Source: Chromobacterium phragmitis (GTDB lineage: Bacteria; Pseudomonadota; Gammaproteobacteria; Burkholderiales; Chromobacteriaceae). Taken from it: DNA of 64,000 nt. The notes under the pieces were generated by a model. It had not been told where the DNA came from, did no database searches, and saw only the letters and a program-made list of their open reading frames with translations. The position numbers and the translations under genes are program-made. This document shows positions 29,196 to 35,956 of this stretch, piece by piece. Where the stretch lies: assembly GCF_003325475.1 (NCBI RefSeq), contig NZ_CP029495.1, positions 2,294,001-2,358,000 on the forward strand, read 5' to 3'. The number at the start of each line of letters is the position of its first letter. Position 1 is the first letter of the stretch.

Positions 29196-29849
29196 ATGAA
29201 AGTTTTTTTCCCGTTTTCGCAGGGCGGTCTGGAGCTGGCATGGGTGGACGATGATCGAATGAGGGAGGGGTTGTGGGCGTTTCGGCACAAGATATTCCGC
29301 GAGCAGCTGTGCTGGGTGCCGTTGTGTGAAGATGGTTTTGACCGCGATGAATACGATGGCTTTTCCGATAACTTGGTCTTGCTTCGGGATGGCCGGGTGG
29401 TGGGGGCGATCAGGCTGACTATCGGAGAGCATCCCTTCATGCTGGAGTCTGAGTTTGCGCGCTTGCTGGCTTCTGGAGAGCGCATCTGCAAGGGAAAGGA
29501 ATACTCCGAGATCACGCGCTTGGCGGTGGATCGGGAGGTGTTGGGCGCGCGGGACTCAATCAAGGCTGCACGCTTGCTGTATTTGGGCGCCTGGGTGTGG
29601 TCTCAAATGCGCAACGTGCGCTGGATGTACTTTGTCGTCGAGCCGGTATTTTATCGTCGTCTGGTCATGATGGGCTTTCCCATCGTGCCGGTGGGCGTTC
29701 CGAGGCCGCTGGATGGAGGAGTGATGTCTATGACCGGCCTGCTGGACTGGCAGCAGGCTCGGATGGAGCTTATTCGTTCACTAGCTCACGGGGTGTCAGC
29801 GCCAAGTGCATGCCAAGCACTATGGCATGAGTACGATTATTCGCATTGA
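29196..29849 (+). CDS. cviI: N-acyl-homoserine lactone synthase
   Basis: LuxI-family enzyme that makes the acyl-homoserine lactone signal from S-adenosylmethionine and an acyl-ACP. The 217-residue protein keeps the invariant residues: Arg30, Phe34 and Trp40 in FRHKIFREQLCW, Asp54 in DRDEYDGF, Arg73 in GAIRLT, and the Glu105/Arg108 pair in SEITRLAVDR. A GGAAG ribosome-binding site precedes the ATG. The last 80 bp overlap the 3' end of cviR on the other strand. Acyl-chain preference cannot be read directly, but C. violaceum homologues make C6- or C10-type signals. Confidence 0.95.
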   Translation: MKVFFPFSQGGLELAWVDDDRMREGLWAFRHKIFREQLCWVPLCEDGFDRDEYDGFSDNLVLLRDGRVVGAIRLTIGEHPFMLESEFARLLASGERICKGKEYSEITRLAVDREVLGARDSIKAARLLYLGAWVWSQMRNVRWMYFVVEPVFYRRLVMMGFPIVPVGVPRPLDGGVMSMTGLLDWQQARMELIRSLAHGVSAPSACQALWHEYDYSH

Positions 29850-30567
29850 GTTTGCGAATCACATTGGCGACGTGGAATTTTACCGTTCGCTCGCTGATGT
29901 TGAGGATGGTGGCGATTTCCCAGTTGGTTTTGCCTCGGCTCATCCAGTGGAAAATATCGTATTCGCGCTGAGATAGCGGCATGTTGCTGGGAGAGGCGGG
30001 AGGGAGGTTGGCGATGCGTACCGCTGCCTGGTGCAGATGCGGCGTCAGGCAGTTGAGCATGGCCACTAGAGCCGCGTTGCGGCTTGGCTCTTTCCCGCCG
30101 ATGGAAAGAAGACTACCCACGTTGTTGCGGTCGGATGCGGCGCTGAATGTGATTCCGTTACCCATGCCGTTGCTGCTGGCCTCGGCGATGAAGCGCTTTT
30201 CCTCTGCTCCTTTGGCGCGGCTGAAGCGTTCTTCCCAGATCACGGGCCCCTGCCCCAGGTGAATGCGCATGATGGGGTCGTGCTGGGCGAAATTTTCCTG
30301 AGAATATTGATCCAGCCAGTCGGACGGGTAGCTGACATTAAGCACTTTTTCCATGCGCTGGATCTGGTTCTGATTGTTCAGACGACCCAGCACCAGAATG
30401 ATGCGGTCAGATGGCGCCTGGCTGAGGATGGTATCCAGAAAGGCCTTCAGCTCATTCTCGGTTTCGATGTGACCGGCCATGTGAATCCATTCCAGCAATG
30501 TCCATTGCTGCGACGCGGTGAGTCCGGCCGGGAGCGGTCTTGCATTGATGGGCTTCGAAGTCACCAT
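29770..30567 (-). CDS. cviR: LuxR-family quorum-sensing receptor CviR
   Basis: The 265-residue regulator has an N-terminal autoinducer-binding domain and a C-terminal LuxR helix-turn-helix (LSQREYDIFHWMSRGKTNWE, then ISERTVKFHVANVIRKLNA). The residues known to contact ligand in CviR are present: Tyr80, Trp84, Asp97, Trp111 and Ser155. Residue 89 is Ser, a position I recall as differing between C. violaceum strains and affecting ligand response. The last few residues (LTPRELVNE) differ from the C. violaceum end as I remember it, in the part that overlaps cviI. The start at 30567 follows GGAAGA and matches the known N-terminus MVxSKPINARPLP. Confidence 0.96.
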   Translation of the reverse strand: MVTSKPINARPLPAGLTASQQWTLLEWIHMAGHIETENELKAFLDTILSQAPSDRIILVLGRLNNQNQIQRMEKVLNVSYPSDWLDQYSQENFAQHDPIMRIHLGQGPVIWEERFSRAKGAEEKRFIAEASSNGMGNGITFSAASDRNNVGSLLSIGGKEPSRNAALVAMLNCLTPHLHQAAVRIANLPPASPSNMPLSQREYDIFHWMSRGKTNWEIATILNISERTVKFHVANVIRKLNANNRTHAIVLGMHLALTPRELVNE

Positions 30568-30615
30568 GAGCGGGTCTTCCTTGTTCTTGGTTCGATGTGC
30601 CGCAGATAGTACCTC

Positions 30616-30632
30616 ACATGCTTGTTGCATGT
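30616..30632. promoter_or_regulatory. Inverted repeat upstream of cviR
   Basis: ACATGC-TTGTT-GCATGT is a perfect 6+6 palindrome about 50 bp before the cviR start, a possible operator. Confidence 0.4.
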
Positions 30633-30649
30633 AAGACCCTGCGGATTTG

Positions 30650-30663
30650 AATTCATATGAATT
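30650..30663. promoter_or_regulatory. 14-bp perfect palindrome upstream of cviR
   Basis: AATTCATATGAATT is self-complementary and lies about 85 bp before cviR; it could bind a dimeric regulator or simply reflect AT-rich promoter DNA. Confidence 0.3.
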
Positions 30664-31275
30664 GTTGCTTTTTCGTCATTGAGTATACCAAATTTACAAG
30701 GGCAGGAATCCTAGGAAAATTACTGATAATTCATCATCTTGTTTGTCATAATGACATTCTTTACAAATGGAAACATGCTGAGAGGGATAAAGTGTTTGAC
30801 TTTTTTGTAATTTTAAAAATAGAGCAATTATACGATGCGCATGTTAAGGGGGGCGTGGCTTGGATTGATGATTAGCATATCCTGATTTTTGTTTTTCTTT
30901 GTTTGCCGGAACCGTTTTTCGCTGGCAGTGTGGCAACTTTGCTTCAGGCCAATGTCATATATTGTAAGTGGGAGCTAATAAATTCTGGCAAGTAAACGCT
31001 TAAAAGCGCATAATTGGAACGCATAAAATAATGGATAAGCCAAGCCGGCACGCGGATGAAGACTGGCTGGCGAACATTGGGGATGTAGGATTGGCAGTCG
31101 GTGCGGCCATAGTGGTGATGGTACATGAGATTAAACTATATTCTTTAATATCGTGCAGAGTTGATGTAAGCTGTTTTAAATAAAACAGTCTCAATTCTGT
31201 GAACGATCCTGCTTGGAACGCGCTCAAACCATTTGTGCAGACAAGCGCTGGATCGCTTCAGGAATCGCCCCGCTT
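30664..31275. other. AT-rich stretch between cviR and a LysR gene
   Basis: About 600 bp with base composition far lower in GC than all surrounding genes. It contains only short open frames, such as one of 72 codons at 30657-30875 and others on the minus strand, without ribosome-binding sites or recognisable products. It may be a regulatory region, a remnant of transferred DNA, or a silenced tract. Confidence 0.6.
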
Positions 31276-32247
31276 ATGGACACCTTGAAAGCATTAATGG
31301 TCTTTATGACCACCGCTGAGAACGGCAGTTTTTCAGATGCCGCCCGCAAACTCGGCGTATCGCCCGCTGCGATCAGTCAGAGCATCGCCAGACTGGAGCA
31401 GGAACTGGAAGTGCGCCTGTTCAACCGCACTACTCGGCAGTTGACGCTGACCGAGGATGGCCGGCGTTTCTATGCGCAATGCCGCGGACCGGTCAATAAT
31501 CTGGACTCCGCCATCAATCAACTGAAAGCAAGCCGCGACGAGCCGGCTGGCCATTTGCGCGTCAGCATGCCAAATTCCTTTGGGCGCCGATTCATCTTGC
31601 CCATCATGGGCGAGTTCTGCGAGCGCTATCCCAAGGTGAGGGTATTTTTCGGCCTCGATGACCATTTCAGCGATCTGATCGAGGACGGCTACGATGTCGG
31701 CGTGCGCACCGGCATGATGCCGGACAGCCGCATGGTCGCGCGAAACTTGTCGCAGATGCCGCTGTACGTGGTGGCTTCACCCGAGTATTGGGACAAGAAC
31801 GGCCGTCCTTCCTCGCCGGAGGAGCTGGGCAGCCACGACTGCATCAATTTCCAGTTCCCGACTTCGGGCCGGCTGTTCAAATGGGAGTTCGACCGCAAGG
31901 GCGAGCGCATTCCGCTGGAGGTGAATGGCACCTACACGCTGAACGACATGGAGGCGGTGGCCGAGCTGGCGCGTCTCGGCATGGGCGTCGCCCAGTTGCC
32001 CGGCCACGAGGTGGTGCATCTGATCCGCAGCGGCGAGCTGGAGCCGGTGCTGACCGATATGGTGTCGCTGGAGCGCTCCATTTACATCTGCTTCCCCCAT
32101 CGCGACCATATCGCGCCGCGCACGCGCGTGTTCGTCGATTTCGTGGTGGAAAAGCTGGCGGATCATCCGGACATCATGGCGGATCTGCCGGGTCTCGACC
32201 TGTCGGCCAAACGCAGCGCGTTCCAGCAAAGCGTGGGCGCGCTCTAA
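31276..32247 (+). CDS. LysR-family transcriptional regulator
   Basis: The 323-residue protein begins MDTLKALMVFMTTAENGSFSDAA and has a LysR winged helix (AARKLGVSPAAISQSIARLE, then FNRTTRQLTLTEDGRRFYAQC) and an effector domain with GHLRVSMPNSFGRRFILP, DVGVRTG and VAELARLGMGVAQLPGHEV. It belongs to the large PgrR/DmlR-like group; target genes are unknown and no divergently transcribed partner is adjacent. The start at 31276 matches the typical family beginning; a longer frame from 31213 is unlikely. Confidence 0.92.
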   Translation: MDTLKALMVFMTTAENGSFSDAARKLGVSPAAISQSIARLEQELEVRLFNRTTRQLTLTEDGRRFYAQCRGPVNNLDSAINQLKASRDEPAGHLRVSMPNSFGRRFILPIMGEFCERYPKVRVFFGLDDHFSDLIEDGYDVGVRTGMMPDSRMVARNLSQMPLYVVASPEYWDKNGRPSSPEELGSHDCINFQFPTSGRLFKWEFDRKGERIPLEVNGTYTLNDMEAVAELARLGMGVAQLPGHEVVHLIRSGELEPVLTDMVSLERSIYICFPHRDHIAPRTRVFVDFVVEKLADHPDIMADLPGLDLSAKRSAFQQSVGAL

Positions 32248-32281
32248 GCTGCGGCTGTCCGCATGACATGAGAAGTGAAAG

Positions 32282-32305
32282 CCGGCGCTTAGACGCCGGT
32301 TTTTT
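32282..32305 (+). terminator. Terminator after the LysR gene
   Basis: CCGGCG and CGCCGG pair around a 6-base loop, followed by six T residues; it lies between convergent genes. Confidence 0.82.
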
Positions 32306-33060
32306 CATGCCTGAGGCGGCTCGCTCGGGCCTTCTCCGATCACCCGGTCGCGGCCGGCTTGTTTGGCGGCGTACAGATGCATGTCGGCGCGATGGACCAG
32401 GCTGTCTGGCGTATCGTCGTCGGCCAGGGTGGCGACGCCTATGCTGGCGGTGACAGACTGAACCGGGGAGAAATCGGTCTCGCGCAACAATTTGGCGATG
32501 TTCTCGGCCAGGACCCGCGCGCCTTCCTGTTCGGTTTCCGGGCAAATGATGATGAATTCTTCCCCGCCCCAGCGCGCGACGGTGTCGAGTTGGCGCGAGC
32601 GCTGGCGCAAGGCCAGGCCGAAGCGTTGCAGCACCATGTCGCCGACAAGATGGCCATGGCTGTCGTTGATGTGCTTGAAATGATCGAGATCCAGCAGCAA
32701 GACCGAATAGCGGCGGCCGGAACGGCCGCTGCGCTCGCTTTCTCGCAGCAGCGCCTGGTTGGCGTGGCGGCGGTTGGCCAGGCCGGTGATGTCGTCGCGT
32801 TCTGCCTGGCGGCGCAACGCCTTGAGCAAGTGCCGGGCCTCGCGCAGGCGGCGGATGGCGAACCAGGTCATGGACAGCGCCAGCGTGAAGCTGACCAACA
32901 GAACTTCATCCAGCTGCGAGCTCGGGTGCTGATGCAGCCAGAGGTCCAATTTCTCGAACAGATCCAGCCGGCTGAACAATAGATAGCAAATCAGATTGAG
33001 CAGCAGGATCAGGATCAGTTCTTTGCGTATGCGGCGAGCGCTGAACGGCCAGGGATTCAT
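32305..33060 (-). CDS. Membrane-anchored diguanylate cyclase (GGDEF domain)
   Basis: The 251-residue protein has two N-terminal membrane segments (ELILILLLNLICYLLF and EVLLVSFTLALSMTWFAI) and a GGDEF domain beginning DDITGLANRRH. The active-site motif is GGEEF in VARWGGEEFIII, so cyclase activity making c-di-GMP is expected. An RxxD inhibitory I-site (RQLD) sits five residues before GGEEF, allowing product inhibition. The periplasmic loop between the helices is short, leaving little room for a sensor. The start at 33060 is preferred to an upstream in-frame ATG at 33120. Confidence 0.92.
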   Translation of the reverse strand: MNPWPFSARRIRKELILILLLNLICYLLFSRLDLFEKLDLWLHQHPSSQLDEVLLVSFTLALSMTWFAIRRLREARHLLKALRRQAERDDITGLANRRHANQALLRESERSGRSGRRYSVLLLDLDHFKHINDSHGHLVGDMVLQRFGLALRQRSRQLDTVARWGGEEFIIICPETEQEGARVLAENIAKLLRETDFSPVQSVTASIGVATLADDDTPDSLVHRADMHLYAAKQAGRDRVIGEGPSEPPQA

Positions 33061-33130
33061 GATGCCCCTGCGAGGAAGGCGGACTACCTTCTTGCTAGCC
33101 CATCGCGCAGGCAGGGGCAAGCGGCGGGCT

Positions 33131-33559
33131 TCAGGCCGCCATCATCCGCGCCAGCGGGGTCTGGCTCCAATCCACGCTGTCCAGCAGGTTTTTGATGATC
33201 AGCCCCAACTCGGTATCGCCCTCTATGCTCAACTTGCGTTGGAAGAACAGGGTGTCCGGGTCCTCCTCGCGCAGCATCATGCGGGCGAAGTCGCAGCAGT
33301 TGGCCGCGAGCCGCAGATCGGGCTCGCCGCGGCTGGCGGCGAAGGTGTCGCCCTGCGCGGCGACGCGCAGCCGCAAGCCGGCGTCCTTGACATGGACTTC
33401 GAAGCGCTTGCCTTCCAGCAGCGCCATGTCCACCGGCAGCACGCCGCGCTTCTTCAGCAGATTGAGCATGGAGGCCAGCAGCCAGCTGGGCGGCGCGGCG
33501 GGCAAGCGGGACAGCAGGCTGGCGCCTGCCGGGGGAAGGATCAGTTCAGGAATGCGCAT
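33131..33559 (-). CDS. ubiT: Ubiquinone synthesis accessory factor UbiT (SCP2 domain)
   Basis: A 142-residue SCP2-type lipid-binding protein: MRIPELILPPAGASLLSRLP at the start, LLEGKRFEVHVKDAGLRLRV, ANCCDFARMMLREEDPDTLFFQRKLSIEGDTELGLIIKNLLD, which is the diagnostic UbiT segment. UbiT cooperates with UbiU and UbiV in oxygen-independent hydroxylation of ubiquinone precursors. It starts inside the 3' end of ubiV (14-base overlap), ending the ubiU-ubiV-ubiT operon. Confidence 0.93.
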   Translation of the reverse strand: MRIPELILPPAGASLLSRLPAAPPSWLLASMLNLLKKRGVLPVDMALLEGKRFEVHVKDAGLRLRVAAQGDTFAASRGEPDLRLAANCCDFARMMLREEDPDTLFFQRKLSIEGDTELGLIIKNLLDSVDWSQTPLARMMAA

Positions 33560-34490
33560 GTCGGGTCTCCAGGGCTTGAATGCCGGCTTGGCCGCGCCAG
33601 TAGCCGTCGACGAGTTCGCCGGGCGCATGCGGGCGCAGCTCGGCGAGCTGCGCGCCGGCGTCGCCCTGGCCATCCAGCTGTTGGCGGAAGGCGCGCACCA
33701 CGGCGGCGGTGCCGTGAGCTTGCGGGCTGATCCGGACGCGGCCAGCCCCGGCTTCGCGCAGTTCGGCCAGATGCGGCAGCAGCGCGTGGCAGCCGTCGGA
33801 CATGGTCTGGATGCCGTTGATGGCCAGAAAGTGCTGGCCTTCGCGGGTATCCAGCCGCAGTCCGTCCGGATGCTCCAGGCAGCGGAACTGGCAGTCGTCC
33901 TTGTTCAGGTTGTAATGGCGGGCGGTGAAGCAGCGCGAGGACAGCGCCAGCGGCAGCCGGCCCCAGGCGAACACCTCGGTATCGATTTCCAATTGCTGGC
34001 GGCCCGCCTCGGCCAGCAGCGCGGCCAGCGTGCCGCGGCCCATTTCCACCGGCGGCAGCCAGCGGTAGGCGCCAAGCCGGCGCATCAGCGCCAGGGTGTC
34101 GGCGTTGTAGACGTTGAGATGGGCGCCGGCGACGAAGGGCAGCTTCTTTTCGCTGGCCAGCCTCACCGCGCCGAGGTCGTTGGCCTCGATGGCCAGCTGG
34201 CCGTTGTCGACCATCTTGCGCAGCCGCTTGAGATCGGACTCGCTCTCGATCAGCGCCTGGCAGGACAGCACCACTTCGCGGCCTGTCGCGGCGAGGTCCG
34301 CGGCCAGCGCGATCCAGTCCTGGCCGCGCAGTTGCTGGCGGCGGCCGCAGACCACTTCGCCTAGGTACAGGGTATCCAGCGGCCATTCGGCGGCTTCGGC
34401 GTAAAAGCGGAGAATGTCGTCGCGGCTCCAGAAGAACAACACCGGGCCGAGCGACAGCTTCAGGGGAATGGGGGTCATGCGGATATCCAT
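33546..34490 (-). CDS. ubiV: Oxygen-independent ubiquinone hydroxylase component UbiV
   Basis: The 314-residue U32-peptidase-family protein starts KLSLGPVLFFWSRDDILRFY after a short leader. It carries the four cysteines expected to hold a 4Fe-4S cluster: one in YLGEVVCGRR and three in SSRCFTARHYNLNKDDCQFRC. With UbiU it hydroxylates ubiquinone precursors without oxygen, using prephenate as hydroxyl donor in the studied E. coli system. The start is uncertain among 34520, 34490 and 34478; none has a strong ribosome-binding site and I chose the middle one because it follows the ubiU stop closely. Confidence 0.92.
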   Translation of the reverse strand: MDIRMTPIPLKLSLGPVLFFWSRDDILRFYAEAAEWPLDTLYLGEVVCGRRQQLRGQDWIALAADLAATGREVVLSCQALIESESDLKRLRKMVDNGQLAIEANDLGAVRLASEKKLPFVAGAHLNVYNADTLALMRRLGAYRWLPPVEMGRGTLAALLAEAGRQQLEIDTEVFAWGRLPLALSSRCFTARHYNLNKDDCQFRCLEHPDGLRLDTREGQHFLAINGIQTMSDGCHALLPHLAELREAGAGRVRISPQAHGTAAVVRAFRQQLDGQGDAGAQLAELRPHAPGELVDGYWRGQAGIQALETRHAHS

Positions 34491-34500
34491 GCGGGCGGGT

Positions 34501-35517
34501 TCATTTCCAGGGGCGGTCATAGGCGCCCAGCGTCTGCTGGCGCCCCTCCGCCACCTTGCTCAGCGCCTGCTGCCAGGCCGGCTGCACCATGAAGCGGTGC
34601 CGCTCCCGGCCAGCGGCGTCCAGCGCCTCTCGCAGCGCGCGGGTCACCTGGGCGACGTAGGCCGGGCTGCGCTGACGGCCTTCTATCTTGATCGCGGCCA
34701 CGCCCATGTCCAGCAACTGCGGCAGCACCGTCAGCACATTGAGGCTGGTGGGCTCTTCCAGCGCGTAGTAGGTGTCGCCCTGGACCTCGAAGCGGCCTTT
34801 GCACAGCGTCGGGTAGCCGGCTGGCTGGTCCAGGCCGTATTGATCAATCAGGATGCCGGACAGCCGGGCGTCCAGGCTGGATGGCGTGTTCTGCCATTGC
34901 ACGTATTTGGCTGGCGAACAAACGCCGTGGCTGTTCGGCGATTCGCCGGTGGCGTAGCTGGACAACAGGCAGCGGCCCTCCACCATCACGCACAGGCTGC
35001 CGAAGCCGAATACTTCGATTTCCACTGGGCTGTGCTCGATCACTTTCTGCACCTGATCCAGCGTCAGCACGCGCGGCAGCACCGCGCGCTGGATGCCGAA
35101 CAGCTCGTGGGCGAGCTTCAGCGCTTCGTGGTTGGTGGCCGATCCCTGCACCGACAGATGCAGGCGCAGCTCGGGATGACGGCGGCTGGCGTAATCGAGC
35201 AGGCCCAGATCGGCCAGGATCACGGCGTCTACGCCGAGATCGGCGGCCTGGTCCACCGCCCGGCGCCAGCGGCTGATATCGCCGCCCTGGGCGTAGGTGT
35301 TGATCGCCATCAGCACCTGGCGGCCGCGGTCATGCGCGTAGCGGATGCCGATGCGGGCGGTGTGTTCGTCGAAATTGAGGCCGGCGAAGTTGCGGGCGTT
35401 GGTGTCGTTTTTCAGGCCGAAGTAGACGGTATCGGCGCCATGGTCGACGGCGGCCTTGAGCGCGGGCAGGCTGCCCGCCGGACACACCAGTTCCGGCAGT
35501 TTCTGACTGGCTGGCAT
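34501..35517 (-). CDS. ubiU: Oxygen-independent ubiquinone hydroxylase component UbiU
   Basis: The 338-residue U32 family protein starts MPASQKLPELVCPAGSLPALKAAVDHGADTVYFGL, classical for UbiU/YhbU. Cysteines in MVEGRCLLSSY, GVCSPAKYV and PTLCKGRF are the expected iron-sulfur ligands, and VAAIKIEGRQRSPAYV near the C-terminus is the U32 signature. It forms the hydroxylase complex with UbiV. First gene of the operon; together with ubiD elsewhere in the window it indicates ubiquinone production under anaerobic conditions. Confidence 0.94.
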   Translation of the reverse strand: MPASQKLPELVCPAGSLPALKAAVDHGADTVYFGLKNDTNARNFAGLNFDEHTARIGIRYAHDRGRQVLMAINTYAQGGDISRWRRAVDQAADLGVDAVILADLGLLDYASRRHPELRLHLSVQGSATNHEALKLAHELFGIQRAVLPRVLTLDQVQKVIEHSPVEIEVFGFGSLCVMVEGRCLLSSYATGESPNSHGVCSPAKYVQWQNTPSSLDARLSGILIDQYGLDQPAGYPTLCKGRFEVQGDTYYALEEPTSLNVLTVLPQLLDMGVAAIKIEGRQRSPAYVAQVTRALREALDAAGRERHRFMVQPAWQQALSKVAEGRQQTLGAYDRPWK

Positions 35518-35584
35518 GGGAAAGTCACAGATAGGGAAATGCGGGGACAGTAGCAGATGCGCCGTCGGCCGCCCTTGTTTTGGG

Positions 35585-35956
35585 TCAAGGAGCGCCGGGC
35601 GCGCGGCGGGGGGCCCGCAGGCTAAGGGAGAGGCGTTCGCCCTGGCTGTCGGTCCAACTGACCTCCACCCGGCTGCTGTCGCCGTCGTCGAGTCCGCGGC
35701 AGCGGAAGCGCGCCAGCGTGCCGCTGGCGGCTGCCGGCGCGAAGCTGGCTTGGCCGCAATCGACGGGTTTGCCGATCTGGCGCTGTTCCAGCGCCGCCTG
35801 GGCCAGATTGGTGGCGGCGTTGTAGTCGTTGGCGGCGAACTGGCTGTGCAGCAGCTGGGTTTCCAGCCGCAGCAGGCCCAGCGCGCCCACCGCGAGCACC
35901 AAGAGGCTGATCATCATTTCCAGCAGCGTGAAGCCGCGCGCGCGGGGGGCTGTCAT
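35585..35956 (-). CDS. pilV: Type IV minor pilin PilV-like
   Basis: The 123-residue prepilin has the processing motif RGFTLLEMMISLLVLAVG near its N-terminus: cleavage after Gly and methylation of Phe, with Glu five residues into the mature protein. The following hydrophobic helix is AVGALGLLRLETQLL, then a small globular region with two cysteines. PilV-like minor pilins prime pilus assembly. Last gene of the five-gene operon and overlapping the large PilX-like gene by 4 bases. Confidence 0.85.
   Translation of the reverse strand: MTAPRARGFTLLEMMISLLVLAVGALGLLRLETQLLHSQFAANDYNAATNLAQAALEQRQIGKPVDCGQASFAPAAASGTLARFRCRGLDDGDSSRVEVSWTDSQGERLSLSLRAPRRAPGAP

Noticed and set aside
30657..30875. 72-codon frame in the AT-rich tract
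   Set aside because: No ribosome-binding site, no recognisable product, and composition unlike coding DNA of this genome.
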